Origin: Sporosarcina sp.
GTDB taxonomy: Bacteria; Bacillota; Bacilli; Bacillales_A; Planococcaceae
Length of the DNA stretch: 64,000 nucleotides
Assembly (NCBI GenBank): GCA_029263895.1
Contig: JARIDO010000011.1
Coordinates: forward strand, 69,185-133,184
Direction: 5' to 3'
A model generated the notes under the pieces. That model was not told the DNA's origin and searched no databases. It saw nothing but the letters and a program-made list of their open reading frames with translations. A program made the position numbers and the translations under genes. Below are positions 43,825-53,705 of this stretch, one piece after another; the first letter of the stretch is position 1, and every line of letters starts with the position of its first letter.

Positions 43825-45894
43825 CTAGTTATAAATATTACGTTTCCAAAAACGTTGTTTTGCAATTGCTTCTAAAAACGCTTTGCTAAACTCACCGTTT
43901 CCTGAAGCTGTAATAATACCTGGACCAACCATTGCATTTGATTGTCTTAAATAAGGCATTCCGCTCATCGCAAAACCAATCGGTTTGTAATGCATAAATG
44001 ATTCATTAATATAATAAATGATGTCACGATTAAATTTCATTTGATTATCCGCATTTCCACCGACGACATATAAAGAATCGTGAAGAACGGGTGCTGTCGT
44101 TTCGAATGTCTGATTCACAATTATCTTTGCGCCATCTTTGCCAATTAGCGTACCAAGTCGTTCACCAATCACGTCTACTGTTACACCTTGGTTACGGAGT
44201 GACCTTACTACTTCCCTCACTTCTACTCCATCAAAACCACTTCCAATAAGTATTCCAACTTTAAGTGTTTGAGGCACATACACTGTTTTTTCCATACTAA
44301 GAGCTGGAGATGATGCACTCACATTCACTTGCTCACCTGTAGGTGGGTTTACACCGACTGCTTCAGCAATTGTAGTAGCCATTCCTTTATCAACATTAAC
44401 GAACATATCGACAATCTGTTGGCGAACATTTCTACTGTTTACTTTACCCACTTCAAAGTTAAATGCTTCAATGATATGTTGTTTTTCCGGTGGAGACATA
44501 CTGTTCCAAAATAATCTCGCTTGAGAAAAGTGATCCGCAAAAGAATCACTACGCGCTTTAATTACGCGTCCCTCTACTTTTTCAGCGTAGTGCCCGAATC
44601 CTCCCTTCTCAACACTTGTAGTTGATGGAGTGTTGTTAGCGAGAGAATTGTTATGGTAGCTCACCTGTCCTTCGTCAATTCGTTGTCGACTAAAACCATC
44701 TCGCTGGTTGTTATGAAATGGACAGACCGCACGATTGATCGGTATTTCCGTAAAATTCGGTCCCCCTAAACGCAGTAATTGGGTATCTAGATAAGAAAAT
44801 AACCTTCCTTGCAGCAATGGATCATTCGTAAAATCTATTCCAGGTACAACATTTCCAGGATGAAACGCAACTTGTTCCGTTTCCGCAAATACATTCGTAA
44901 CATTTCGATTAAGCGTTAACTTCCCTATCTTTTGTACAGGTACAATTTCTTCTGGCCATAATTTAGTAGCGTCTAATATATCAAAATTGAACATGAACTC
45001 TTTATCCTCAGGAATCATTTGTACCCCAAGTTCGTATTCAACAAAATTTCCATGTTCAATTGATTCCCATAAATCTCGTCTTTGGAAGTCTGCATCTTTC
45101 CCCGCAATTTTTTGTGCTTCATCCCACACTAATGAATGAACACCTAGTAATGGTTTCCAATGAAATTTTACAAAGTGAGCAATACCGTCGTCGTTCACTA
45201 GACGAAATGTGTGTACACCAAAGCCATCCATCTTCCTGAAATTCGTCGGTATTGCTCGATCAGACATTAGCCACATAACCATATGGGCAGATTCCTGGTT
45301 GGTCGCTACAAAATCCCAAAATGTATCATGAGCTGAAGCCGCTTGAGGTATTTCATTATGTGGCTCTGGCTTGATGGCATGAACCAAGTCTGGGAATTTT
45401 ACAGCATCCTGTATGAAGAACACTGGAATATTGTTACCGACTAAATCATAGTTACCTTCTTCCGTATAAAACTTGATGGCAAAACCTCGCACATCTCTTG
45501 CAGTATCTACTGATCCCTTACTTCCAACGACGTTTGAATAACGAATGAATATGGGTGTCTTCTTGCCATCCTCTTGCAAGAACTTTGCACTGGTATACTT
45601 CTTCATACACTTATACAGTTCAAACTCACCATGCGCAGCATACCCTCTAGCATGAACTACTCGTTCTGGAATTCTTTCATGGTCAAAATGCGTTATTTTT
45701 TCCCGTAAGTGAAAGTCTTCTAATAATGTTGGCCCACGAACGCCAGCTTTTAACGATTGCTCATCATCCGAAACTTTTACACCTTGGTTGGTCGTCATCT
45801 TTGTTCCTTTGTTATTCACTACAAATTCACTAAGTTGCGCTAATTTACGATTTTCACTATCATTGAATTGATTCCCTGTTGATGATTTTTCCAC
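43825..45894 (-). CDS. katE: large-subunit catalase (KatE/HPII type)
   Basis: The 689-residue protein is a clade 2 catalase: heme domain with distal His in VVHARGYAAHGEF, IRYSNVVGSKGSVDTARDVRGFAIKFY, PLLGVHSLVW and the proximal Tyr in RLFSYLDTQLLRLGG. A C-terminal class I glutamine-amidotransferase-like domain follows (about residues 550-689, KVGILIGSGFDGVEVREVV). This matches B. subtilis KatE (general stress). The GTG at 45894 has AAAGGGG 5-6 bp upstream; an ATG 9 codons earlier is an alternative. A second, small catalase lies at 58128. Confidence 0.93.
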   Translation of the reverse strand: MEKSSTGNQFNDSENRKLAQLSEFVVNNKGTKMTTNQGVKVSDDEQSLKAGVRGPTLLEDFHLREKITHFDHERIPERVVHARGYAAHGEFELYKCMKKYTSAKFLQEDGKKTPIFIRYSNVVGSKGSVDTARDVRGFAIKFYTEEGNYDLVGNNIPVFFIQDAVKFPDLVHAIKPEPHNEIPQAASAHDTFWDFVATNQESAHMVMWLMSDRAIPTNFRKMDGFGVHTFRLVNDDGIAHFVKFHWKPLLGVHSLVWDEAQKIAGKDADFQRRDLWESIEHGNFVEYELGVQMIPEDKEFMFNFDILDATKLWPEEIVPVQKIGKLTLNRNVTNVFAETEQVAFHPGNVVPGIDFTNDPLLQGRLFSYLDTQLLRLGGPNFTEIPINRAVCPFHNNQRDGFSRQRIDEGQVSYHNNSLANNTPSTTSVEKGGFGHYAEKVEGRVIKARSDSFADHFSQARLFWNSMSPPEKQHIIEAFNFEVGKVNSRNVRQQIVDMFVNVDKGMATTIAEAVGVNPPTGEQVNVSASSPALSMEKTVYVPQTLKVGILIGSGFDGVEVREVVRSLRNQGVTVDVIGERLGTLIGKDGAKIIVNQTFETTAPVLHDSLYVVGGNADNQMKFNRDIIYYINESFMHYKPIGFAMSGMPYLRQSNAMVGPGIITASGNGEFSKAFLEAIAKQRFWKRNIYN

Positions 45895-45998
45895 ACAATC
45901 CCCTTTCGATTTGCTATTCATAAAATACTCGTGTCTTCCTAAGCACATTTATACTATATGCGTTATATATAGGTCTGGTACCCAAAGCATTACATATA

Positions 45999-46033
45999 AG
46001 AAAAGACAGTCTGAAAAACGGACTGTCTTTTCT
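45999..46033 (-). terminator. terminator of ilvE
   Basis: A 13-bp perfect stem AGAAAAGACAGTC / GACTGTCTTTTCT with a 9-nt loop lies just after the ilvE stop and ends in a T-rich flank. Confidence 0.85.
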
Positions 46034-46041
46034 AGCTCGTA

Positions 46042-47142
46042 TTATATTATTTGTTGAACAGGAACTGGATTATCTATTTGCATCGTCCATCCAAATGGAT
46101 CTGCTACATCACCATTCTGAATGCCTGTTAGTGTATCGTATAATCTCTTTGAAATGTCACCCGTTAATCCTCGGTTGATAGATAATTTTTCATCATTCCA
46201 GTTTAGTTCTCCTATTGGCGAAATAACTGCAGCTGTTCCTGTTCCAAAGGCCTCCTCTAATTCACCTGAGTAAATCGCGTCTTTGATTTCTTTCATTGAA
46301 ATTTTTCGTTCAATGACAGGAATCTTCCAATGATGTAGAAGTTCAATGATGGATTTCCTTGTGATACCATCTAAAATACTTCCATTCAACATCGGGGTAA
46401 TCACTTCACCATTGATCTTAAAGAATACATTCATACTTCCTACTTCTTCAATGTATTTCCGTTCAATTCCATCTAGCCAAAGGACTTGTGAATACCCTTT
46501 TTGGTCAGCAATTTCCTGCGCTCTTAAACCAGAAGCATAATTCCCTGCAGTTTTCGCCATACCTGTTCCACCTGAAACAGCTCTAACATAAGCATTTTCC
46601 ACCAATATCTTAATTGGCTTAATGCCTTCTTTGTAGTAAGAACCTACAGGTGATAGAATAATCATAAATTTATATTTCTTCGAGGGTGCTACACCTAAAT
46701 ACGGCTCCGTTGCTACCATAAAAGGTCTAATATACAGTGACGTACCTTCAAGAGAGGGTATCCATTCACGATCAATGATAAGAAGCTGTTTCAATGCTTC
46801 TAATGCTGTTTCTACATCAAAACGCGGCATACATAAACGATCTGCTGAAAGATTTAACCGTTTCATATTCTCTTCTGGTCGAAACAAGCGAACATTTCCA
46901 TTCTTATCTACATACGCTTTTAATCCTTCAAATACTGTTTGACCATAGTGAAACACCGTAGCCGCAGGGTCAAATGCGATTGGTTCATATGGCACGATTT
47001 GATGGTCGAACCAACCTATCCCTTCGGTATACTCAGAAATAAACATATGATCGGTAAACACTTTTCCAAACTCCAGTTGTTGAGCCTCTGGTTTCTCTTT
47101 TTTGTTTTTGTTCAACACAATCTTGATGGTTTGTTTTGTCAT
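46042..47142 (-). CDS. ilvE: branched-chain amino acid aminotransferase
   Basis: IlvE interconverts branched-chain amino acids and their 2-oxo acids. The 366-residue protein is the longer, BCAT type, with LFRPEENMKRLNLSADRLCMP, LYIRPFMVATEPYLGV, the PLP-lysine stretch SGGTGMAKTAGNYASGL and GSILDGITRKSIIELLHHW. It is monocistronic. The neighbouring livJHMGF transporter handles the same amino acids, though a shared regulator is only a guess. Confidence 0.94.
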   Translation of the reverse strand: MTKQTIKIVLNKNKKEKPEAQQLEFGKVFTDHMFISEYTEGIGWFDHQIVPYEPIAFDPAATVFHYGQTVFEGLKAYVDKNGNVRLFRPEENMKRLNLSADRLCMPRFDVETALEALKQLLIIDREWIPSLEGTSLYIRPFMVATEPYLGVAPSKKYKFMIILSPVGSYYKEGIKPIKILVENAYVRAVSGGTGMAKTAGNYASGLRAQEIADQKGYSQVLWLDGIERKYIEEVGSMNVFFKINGEVITPMLNGSILDGITRKSIIELLHHWKIPVIERKISMKEIKDAIYSGELEEAFGTGTAAVISPIGELNWNDEKLSINRGLTGDISKRLYDTLTGIQNGDVADPFGWTMQIDNPVPVQQII

Positions 47143-47385
47143 GATGTCTATCTCCTTTTTAATCTTTCCTTTATTTCGTTTGGCTCATTCTTTCAACTCT
47201 TTATTTTCAGATAATACTGATTATAACAATTCATTTATTAATTATCTATACTATTTCTAAATACTTTTATTTTAATTTGCATCAACAGATACTTTTGCTT
47301 AAAGCGCCCAGTTCAAACTTTTTTCTACATACATTAGTTAAAACGGTAGACACTATTTGAAGAATCTCCTCTCAAGGAAGTGATA

Positions 47386-48093
47386 ATGGTGTTTACATTT
47401 TTACAGGAAGCTGAACATTTAACCATTATTCAATGGTTGTTGCGTGCAATTATCACATTCATATTCTTGTTATTTGCAACAAAGGTAATGGGTGAACGAG
47501 CAATTTCCCAATTGAATTTAATCGATTTTACGATAGCGTTACAGATTGGAAATATAATGGCGAGACCTTTATCAGATAGTGAGTCAGGTTTAAAAGGACC
47601 TCTCATTACTACTTCGGCTTTAATTGTTCTTTACCTGACAGCTACTTTTTTGAGTAATAAATGGGGTCTATTTAGAAAATGGGCAGAACCTTCTCCTTAC
47701 CCTTTAATTAAAAATGGTGAAATTATTTATAGAAATTTAAAAAAAGCACGCATTACAATCGATCACCTTTTATCTTCTAGCAGAAAACAACAAATTAATG
47801 ACCTCAAGAATGTTGCTTTGGCACAATGGGAACCTGATGGCAGTATCTCTTTCTTTTTAACCCCACAAGAACGAACTGTTACATTATCAGATCTACAATT
47901 ACAGACAACTCCTTTTGCCTTTACTGAGGTCGTTATCAAGGAGGGCATTATTGTTGAATCTACTCTGCATACTATTCAAAAAACCAATTATTGGCTAAAT
48001 AAAAAGTTACTTACTAATAATGTAACCGTTTCGGAAGTACTATTAGCAACTTATAACTCAAATGATGAATTCAAAATCTATCTTTATAAATAA
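47386..48093 (+). CDS. YetF-type (DUF421) membrane protein, second paralogue
   Basis: The 235-residue protein has three N-terminal helices with the family motif ATKVMGERAISQLNLIDFTIALQIGNI, then RITIDHLLSSSRKQQINDLKNVALAQWEPDGSISFFL, as in DUF421. The sequence differs clearly from the copy at 17272, so it is an old paralogue. The ATG at 47386 follows AAGGAAG; an in-frame GTG lies two codons earlier. The function is unknown. Confidence 0.87.
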   Translation: MVFTFLQEAEHLTIIQWLLRAIITFIFLLFATKVMGERAISQLNLIDFTIALQIGNIMARPLSDSESGLKGPLITTSALIVLYLTATFLSNKWGLFRKWAEPSPYPLIKNGEIIYRNLKKARITIDHLLSSSRKQQINDLKNVALAQWEPDGSISFFLTPQERTVTLSDLQLQTTPFAFTEVVIKEGIIVESTLHTIQKTNYWLNKKLLTNNVTVSEVLLATYNSNDEFKIYLYK

Positions 48094-48099
48094 GAGTCA

Positions 48100-48145
48100 T
48101 TCAATAAAGAGCTTATCACATTAAAGTGATAAGCTCTTTATTGAA
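48100..48145. terminator. terminator shared by YetF paralogue and livF
   Basis: A 20-bp perfect stem (48100-48119 with 48126-48145) with a 6-nt loop between convergent genes. Confidence 0.9.
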
Positions 48146-48156
48146 AAATGATGCGT

Positions 48157-48870
48157 TTAATGTCCGCCTAAGTACGCCAATTTAACTTCTTCACTTGCTT
48201 GTAGTTCTGCGGCTGTTCCAGCTAGTGTCACTTTACCTGTTTCTATCACATATCCTCGATTTGCAATAGACAATGCCATATGCGCGTTTTGTTCCACGAG
48301 AAGTATTGTCGTTCCATCTTTATTAATATCCTCAATAACTTTAAAAATCGTTTTAACCATTAAGGGCGCGAGACCCATTGATGGCTCATCAAGTAATAGT
48401 AGTTTTGGCTTGGCCATTATCGCCCTTCCAATTGCTAGCATCTGTTGTTCTCCACCTGATAGCGTTCCAGCTAATTGTTTACGTCGTTCTAGCAACCGAG
48501 GAAATGTTCCATATACTTTATCAAAATCTTTTTTTACGCCTGTCGAATCTTTTCTAAGAAATGCACCCAATTCAATGTTCTCTTCGACAGTCATATTCGA
48601 AAACACCCGGCGTCCCTCTGGCACATGCGAAATCCCTGCTTTTACGATCGTTTGAGCAGGTTTTCCTGCAATTGTTTTATCTAAATAACTAATCGACCCT
48701 TCTTTCGGTTTCAGTAAACCTGATAACGTTTTGAGAAGAGTACTTTTACCAGCACCATTTGCTCCAATCAATGTAACAATTTCTCCTTGTTCAACATTTA
48801 GAGAAACGCCTTTTAGTGCATGAATCGCACCATAGTATACATGTATATCATCGACTTTAAGAATGCTCAT
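48157..48870 (-). CDS. livF: branched-chain amino acid ABC transporter, ATPase LivF
   Basis: The 237-residue ATPase has Walker A LIGANGAGKSTLLKTL, signature LSGGEQQMLAIGRAI and Walker B LLLLDEPSMGLAPL, with the LivF-typical HVPEGRRVFSNMTVEENIELGA. The ATG at 48870 was chosen for GAGGAGG 6 bp upstream, giving a 14-bp overlap with livG. It is the last gene of the liv operon and works with LivG on the cytoplasmic face. Confidence 0.95.
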   Translation of the reverse strand: MSILKVDDIHVYYGAIHALKGVSLNVEQGEIVTLIGANGAGKSTLLKTLSGLLKPKEGSISYLDKTIAGKPAQTIVKAGISHVPEGRRVFSNMTVEENIELGAFLRKDSTGVKKDFDKVYGTFPRLLERRKQLAGTLSGGEQQMLAIGRAIMAKPKLLLLDEPSMGLAPLMVKTIFKVIEDINKDGTTILLVEQNAHMALSIANRGYVIETGKVTLAGTAAELQASEEVKLAYLGGH

Positions 48871-49645
48871 GTGGAACCTCCTCACCCAAATAAGCCTCTA
48901 TCACTTTAGGATTGTTACGAATCTCTTCTGGAGACCCTTGTGCAAGAAGTACGCCATGATCTAACACATAAATTCGCTCACAAATGCCCATTACAAGATT
49001 CATATCGTGTTCTATAAGTAAAATCGATAAGCTGAATTCTTTACGAACAAAGGCAATTAGATCCATCAGTTCTTTCGTTTCTTGCGGATTCATCCCTGCT
49101 GCCGGTTCGTCTAAAAGTAGTAGGCGTGGACCTGCTGCAAGTGCTCTAGCAATCTCTAATCTACGTTGCTTACCATACGGTAAATTTCTAGCTTCCTCGT
49201 CTTTATATTTTTCAAGTTCAAAGATTTTTAGAAATTCAAGTGCCTTCTGCTCCATTCTTTGCTCTTCTGAGAAATGTGACGGTAAACGCAAGATAGAACT
49301 TGCAACCGTATTTTTTGACTGAGAGTGATATGCAACTTTTACATTGTCTAATACAGACAGCTCATTAAAGAGACGAATGTTTTGAAACGTTCTACTAATA
49401 CCTTTTCGAGTTACTTTAAAAGGGGGTAAACCATTAATGCGCTGACCAGCAAACAGAATTTCACCTTCTGTCGGTGCGTAAACCCCTGTTAACAAGTTAA
49501 AACTTGTCGTCTTTCCAGCACCGTTTGGACCAATCAACCCGATAAGTTCTCCTTCATTGATTTCCAAATTGAAATTGGATACTGCTTTTAGTCCACCAAA
49601 TTGGATACCAACTGATTTCACTTGTAGTAAAGGATCATTTACCAT
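48857..49645 (-). CDS. livG: branched-chain amino acid ABC transporter, ATPase LivG
   Basis: The 262-residue ATPase has Walker A LIGPNGAGKTTSFNLLTG, GISRTFQNIRLFNELSVLDNV, a signature in the LPYGKQRRLEIARALA form and Walker B LLLLDEPAAGMNPQET. The insertion between Walker A and signature (YHSQSKNTVASSILRLP) is the LivG hallmark. Its start overlaps livM by 11 bp. Confidence 0.95.
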   Translation of the reverse strand: MVNDPLLQVKSVGIQFGGLKAVSNFNLEINEGELIGLIGPNGAGKTTSFNLLTGVYAPTEGEILFAGQRINGLPPFKVTRKGISRTFQNIRLFNELSVLDNVKVAYHSQSKNTVASSILRLPSHFSEEQRMEQKALEFLKIFELEKYKDEEARNLPYGKQRRLEIARALAAGPRLLLLDEPAAGMNPQETKELMDLIAFVRKEFSLSILLIEHDMNLVMGICERIYVLDHGVLLAQGSPEEIRNNPKVIEAYLGEEVPHEHS

Positions 49646-50585
49646 GTTGTTTGCCTCCTTTAGCGCCTCTCCATAACTTGAAATAATCCGTTATTTCCAT
49701 TGTCCCCATCAACCCTTTAGGTCGATAGAGCATGACGATGATTAACACCAGACTGTAGATAATCATTCGTGTCTCAGGATAGTTTTGAAGGAATGTTGAC
49801 ACGAGTGTCAACAAAATCGTAGCTACGACTGCGCCTGATAAACTTCCTAAACCACCTAAAACGACAAAAATCAAAATTTCAACAGATCTTAAAAAACCAA
49901 AGTTTTGAGGTTGTATGATATAAAAGTTATGCGCATAAAGTGCACCGGCAACTCCAGCAAAGAATGCACCAATTGCAAATGCCATCACTTTATAATACGT
50001 TGTGTTTATTCCCATTGCATCAGCCGCAATTTCATTTTCACGAATCGCGATACAAGCACGGCCATGTCGAGAATTTGTAAAATTAACTATGACGACTATC
50101 GTCACAAATAAACAGATGAACGCGTAGGTCCAGTTTGTTAAATGAGACACTTGCATTCCTGCCGCTCCACCCACATAATCGATATTTAAAAATGTAATTC
50201 GAATAATTTCTGCAAAACCGAGTGTTGCGATTGCAAGATAGTCTCCTCTTAAACGTAAAGAAGGAATACCTACTATCAATCCTGCTAAAGTTGCGACGAC
50301 TCCTGCGAGTAGTATTGCAACAATGAATGGCAGTTCTAATTTCATTGTAACGATTGCAGAAATATAGGCACCTACCGCTAAAAATCCTGCATGCCCCAAT
50401 GAAAATTGACCCGTAATACCGATAACAAGATGTAAGCTGACGGCTAAAATAATGTTAATTGCCATAAAGACTAATGTATTCGTATGATAATCATTTAAGA
50501 TGCCTACTGAAATTAAAAACTGAATAACAATATATACGAGTAGGGCAGAGCCGATGAATGGCCAAAATTGTTTAGATTTTTTCAT
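49635..50585 (-). CDS. livM: branched-chain amino acid ABC transporter, permease LivM
   Basis: A 316-residue permease with about ten membrane helices and the LivM family motif GQFSLGHAGFLAVGAYISAIV, SLRLRGDYLAIATLGFAEIIRI, and the EAA-like RENEIAADAMGINTTYYKVMAFAIGAF. It contains LGGLGSLSGAVVATILL. The ATG at 50585 was chosen for its GGACGGAGA site. It lies 13 bp after livH. Confidence 0.94.
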   Translation of the reverse strand: MKKSKQFWPFIGSALLVYIVIQFLISVGILNDYHTNTLVFMAINIILAVSLHLVIGITGQFSLGHAGFLAVGAYISAIVTMKLELPFIVAILLAGVVATLAGLIVGIPSLRLRGDYLAIATLGFAEIIRITFLNIDYVGGAAGMQVSHLTNWTYAFICLFVTIVVIVNFTNSRHGRACIAIRENEIAADAMGINTTYYKVMAFAIGAFFAGVAGALYAHNFYIIQPQNFGFLRSVEILIFVVLGGLGSLSGAVVATILLTLVSTFLQNYPETRMIIYSLVLIIVMLYRPKGLMGTMEITDYFKLWRGAKGGKQHGK

Positions 50586-50598
50586 AATCTCCGTCCAC

Positions 50599-51474
50599 CT
50601 ACACTTTCTCACGTGTGTTTTTACCAAAGATACCTTCAGGCTTGAAGATTAATATTAAAATGAGGATGATGAATGCAGCGGCGTCTCGCCATAAAGAAAA
50701 TCCCATCGCATTTACTGTTGTTTCGACGACTCCTAATAATAATCCACCAACCATTGCCCCTGGGATAATGCCTATGCCTCCAAGTACTGCTGCAACGAAA
50801 GCTTTTAAACCTGGAATAACCCCCATTAGAGGATCGATTTTTGTATAATAGACGCCAAATATAACGCCTGCTGCACCCGCTAATGCAGAACCAATTGCAA
50901 ATGTTGCAGAGATTGTATTATCTACATTTATCCCCATCAGCTTTGCAGCTTCTGCATCATGAGATACTGCTCGCATCGCTTTTCCTATTTTCGTTTTATG
51001 TACAATAATGTATAAAATGAGCATTAAAGCAATCGATACTGATAAAATAAGAATCGCCTGCGTACTAATTTGAGCACCAAAGAGCATAAACGATTTATTT
51101 TCAAAAACTTCCGGATACGTTATGAGTTGTGCCCCGCGAATATAAATCACACCATTTTGAATTAATAAAGACACACCGATTGCCGTTATTAACGCTGCGA
51201 TACGCGTAGCATTTCTAAGCCTTTTATAAGCAATCCGTTCAATTAGAACACCAAAAACCGCACAGGCCCCCATTGAAAATAACAACGCTGGAAAAAAGCC
51301 GAAATCCCATACTGAGATGGCAATGAATCCTAGGAATGAGCCGACCATGAAGACCTCTCCATGCGCGAAGTTGATGAGCTTTATAATTCCGTAGACCATC
51401 GTGTACCCAAGGGCAATTAGCGCGTATATACTACCAAGTGAGATCCCATTAATTAATTGTTGAAGCCATTCCAT
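50599..51474 (-). CDS. livH: branched-chain amino acid ABC transporter, permease LivH
   Basis: A 291-residue permease with about eight helices: the family opening LINGISLGSIYALIALGYTMVYGIIKLINFAHGEVFMVGSF, EAA-like AVSHDAEAAKLMGINVDNTISATFAIGSALAGAAG, and VLGGIGIIPGAMVGGLLLGVVE. The ATG at 51474 follows AAAGGAG. It pairs with LivM in the membrane. A hairpin lies between livJ and livH. Confidence 0.95.
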   Translation of the reverse strand: MEWLQQLINGISLGSIYALIALGYTMVYGIIKLINFAHGEVFMVGSFLGFIAISVWDFGFFPALLFSMGACAVFGVLIERIAYKRLRNATRIAALITAIGVSLLIQNGVIYIRGAQLITYPEVFENKSFMLFGAQISTQAILILSVSIALMLILYIIVHKTKIGKAMRAVSHDAEAAKLMGINVDNTISATFAIGSALAGAAGVIFGVYYTKIDPLMGVIPGLKAFVAAVLGGIGIIPGAMVGGLLLGVVETTVNAMGFSLWRDAAAFIILILILIFKPEGIFGKNTREKV

Positions 51475-51489
51475 TCTTTTCACTCCTTT

Positions 51490-51526
51490 TTAAAAAAGAA
51501 ACGGGAGGATGATGTTCCCCCTCCCA
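51490..51526 (-). terminator. attenuator-like hairpin between livJ and livH
   Basis: On the minus strand GGGAGG pairs with CCTCCC around an 11-nt loop, followed by GTTTCTTTTTT. Placed after the binding-protein gene, it probably lets livJ be expressed above the permease genes. Confidence 0.72.
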
Positions 51527-51546
51527 TTTCATATTAGATTTAAGAA

Positions 51547-52728
51547 TTAAGGATTTACTTTTGTTTTAAAAACTTGTTCGCCATCTTTGTATTCAAGAAT
51601 AGTTGCTGATTTGATAGGATGATGATTTTCATCTACAGAATATAAACCTGTAACGAGCCCAAGATCTTTTGTTTTTTCAAGCGCCTCTTTAATCTTTGTT
51701 GAATCCACACTACCTGCACGTTTAATAGCATCAGCTAGTAGGTAAACTGTGTCATATCCTAGCGCATTAAAAGAATCTGGTGCTTTGCCGTCATATTTAG
51801 CAGCAAACTTCTTATTAAATTCTTGAATTTTGCCATCTGGATCTTCAGAAGAATAATGATTAGTTGTAAATGTATTATTCAATGCTGCCTTTCCAGCTAA
51901 GTCAATCAACGTTGGTGAATCCCAGCCATCTGCGCCCATTAATGGAACATCAATGCCCATTTCACGTGCTTGTTTAACGATCAGACCAACTTCTTCGTAA
52001 TATCCTGGAATGAAAATAAATTCAGGGTTTGCTGATTTAATACGTGTTAGCGTCGAACGGAAGTCGGAGTCTTTCGCCACATATGATTCTGATAAAACGA
52101 CTTTACCACCTGCCGCCTCAAAATCTTTTTTAAACGAAGCTGCTAACCCTTTTGAATAATCACTTGCATTATCAGAATAAATTGCGACGTTTTTCACTTT
52201 TAGTTCGTTCGCTGCAAAGTTTGCTGCTACAGTTCCTTGAAACGGATCGATGAATGAAGTACGGAAAACGAATTCATTTAACTTCCCTTTTTCTGTAACT
52301 GTTACGGTTGGACTAGTCCCAGAAGGGCTTATTAAAACCGTTTTATTATCGTTCGCGATTTGTGCTTGTGCGACAGTGTTTCCACTAGTTGCTGCACCTA
52401 TGATTGCGACAACTTTATCTTTTGTTGTTAACTTAATCGCTGCACTCGTTGCTTCAGCGGATTCGGACTTATTGTCCACTTTGACGACCTCTATTTTCTT
52501 CCCATCGACGCCGCCTTCTTTATTAATCTCTTCAATTGCTAACTCAATGCCTTTCGCTTCAGAGGATCCGTAAGAAGCAACTGGACCTGTCAACTCAAGG
52601 TTGAGACCGATTTTGATCGTATCTCCATCTTTCCCGCTACTAGCACCATCGTTGCCAGTACAGCCAGAGAGCAGTCCAACTGTCAGAACTGATGCTGCAA
52701 ATAACCCTGTTAACTTTGTTACTTTCAT
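51547..52728 (-). CDS. livJ: branched-chain amino acid binding lipoprotein
   Basis: The 393-residue protein has a lipoprotein signal with lipobox LLSGC (Cys at residue 23), then IKIGLNLELTGPVASYGSSEAKGIELAIEEIN, IGAATSGNTVAQAQIAND, and PSGTSPTVTVTEKGKLNEFVFRTSFIDPFQGTVAANFA, the two-lobed periplasmic-binding type I fold. It binds branched-chain amino acids outside the membrane, anchored by lipid. It is the first gene of livJHMGF. Confidence 0.93.
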   Translation of the reverse strand: MKVTKLTGLFAASVLTVGLLSGCTGNDGASSGKDGDTIKIGLNLELTGPVASYGSSEAKGIELAIEEINKEGGVDGKKIEVVKVDNKSESAEATSAAIKLTTKDKVVAIIGAATSGNTVAQAQIANDNKTVLISPSGTSPTVTVTEKGKLNEFVFRTSFIDPFQGTVAANFAANELKVKNVAIYSDNASDYSKGLAASFKKDFEAAGGKVVLSESYVAKDSDFRSTLTRIKSANPEFIFIPGYYEEVGLIVKQAREMGIDVPLMGADGWDSPTLIDLAGKAALNNTFTTNHYSSEDPDGKIQEFNKKFAAKYDGKAPDSFNALGYDTVYLLADAIKRAGSVDSTKIKEALEKTKDLGLVTGLYSVDENHHPIKSATILEYKDGEQVFKTKVNP

Positions 52729-52881
52729 CTGTATATCCCCCTTTTTTGTTGATACTCTGAAAACCTAATCTGTGAGTATTTTCATAACTCGTTTTCAAAA
52801 TGTATCACTTTCTAACTAGTTACAGTTTCATTGTAAAACAAAAATCCTATTCAGTCTATACTAATTATTCAATAGACTTTG

Positions 52882-52896
52882 TTTTTTCTGAATAAT
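52882..52896. promoter_or_regulatory. weak CodY-box-like sequence upstream of livJ
   Basis: TTTTTTCTGAATAAT matches the CodY consensus AATTTTCWGAAAATT at about 11 of 15 positions, about 155 bp upstream of livJ. CodY control of branched-chain uptake is common in Bacillales, but this match is weak. Confidence 0.3.
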
Positions 52897-52980
52897 CTAG
52901 AAGTACATTAGTGAATACAAGATAAAACAGTCTATTAAAGGGTTTCAAGGTTTATAACTATATTCTATTTCTTATTCCAA

Positions 52981-53018
52981 TAAAAAATGAAGCTCATTGT
53001 AAAGTAAAATGAGCTTCA
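52981..53018 (-). terminator. terminator of the GNAT/epimerase unit
   Basis: TGAAGCTCATT pairs with AATGAGCTTCA (52988-52998 with 53008-53018) around a 9-nt loop, and TTTTTTA follows on the minus strand. Its right arm overlaps the GNAT stop codon. Confidence 0.85.
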
Positions 53019-53705
53019 GTCTATTTTTGTAACATAGCGAACAAACCAAATGTCTTTATCCTTGTATAACTCAGTTCCTATCCATCCATTCATTAGTAAC
53101 GTTTGCTGTTCCGACGTATTGGACATTTCTATATTCTTTGTAGTAGCGTGTTCAATCGGTATGTCACTTGAAATTTTTTTATATAAAACATAACGAAGCA
53201 TTCCGTCATATTTTTCTTTCAAAGCGACAATATGCATGCCGAGCGCAAATTTATCTTTTAAACTTGCAATATTAAAGGGGGCAACCGTTGCACAAACATA
53301 ACTAAATCGATTTTCTTCAATTTCTTGCATGAGTATCTTACCTAACGTTACTTGTAACCCGTTTCCCTGATAATGTGGATGTACATTTGTAACCTCAGAA
53401 TAGAGCACAGATGCTAGTTCACTATCCAGCAAATTTGCATCCCTTCCTAGATGTTCTTCATCTATTTCAGGTTCTAAAAAAGCCCTAAAAGCAATCAATT
53501 TATCATTCACCATTGCCCCAATAATCAGTCCGTGTCCATTTAATATAGTTGTAAATTCTTCAATTGACAATGGTTGTAAAAAAGAGGGATTCTCTAAGTT
53601 TGCAATGACTTGTTGTTGAAGAGATATTAATGGATCTAAATGTTTTGACGTAAGTTTAATGACAGTAGCTTGCTGACCATTCCTTAATTGTATCGGGGAG
53701 TTCAT
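53016..53705 (-). CDS. GNAT-family acyltransferase coupled to an enolase-superfamily enzyme
   Basis: A 229-residue GNAT with YQGNGLQVTLGKILMQEI (acetyl-CoA loop YQGNGLQ), SYVCATVAPFNIASLKDKFALGMHIV and a C-terminal extension. It overlaps the upstream epimerase gene by 4 bp. In Geobacillus-type N-succinyl amino acid racemase operons, a GNAT supplies the acylated substrate; by analogy this gene may N-acylate an amino acid for the neighbouring enzyme. Confidence 0.78.
   Translation of the reverse strand: MNSPIQLRNGQQATVIKLTSKHLDPLISLQQQVIANLENPSFLQPLSIEEFTTILNGHGLIIGAMVNDKLIAFRAFLEPEIDEEHLGRDANLLDSELASVLYSEVTNVHPHYQGNGLQVTLGKILMQEIEENRFSYVCATVAPFNIASLKDKFALGMHIVALKEKYDGMLRYVLYKKISSDIPIEHATTKNIEMSNTSEQQTLLMNGWIGTELYKDKDIWFVRYVTKID

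Noticed and set aside
43617-43865. 82-codon ORF over the TTTTC repeat
   Set aside because: It overlaps the catalase end and HAD start in another frame, and its composition comes from the repeat.
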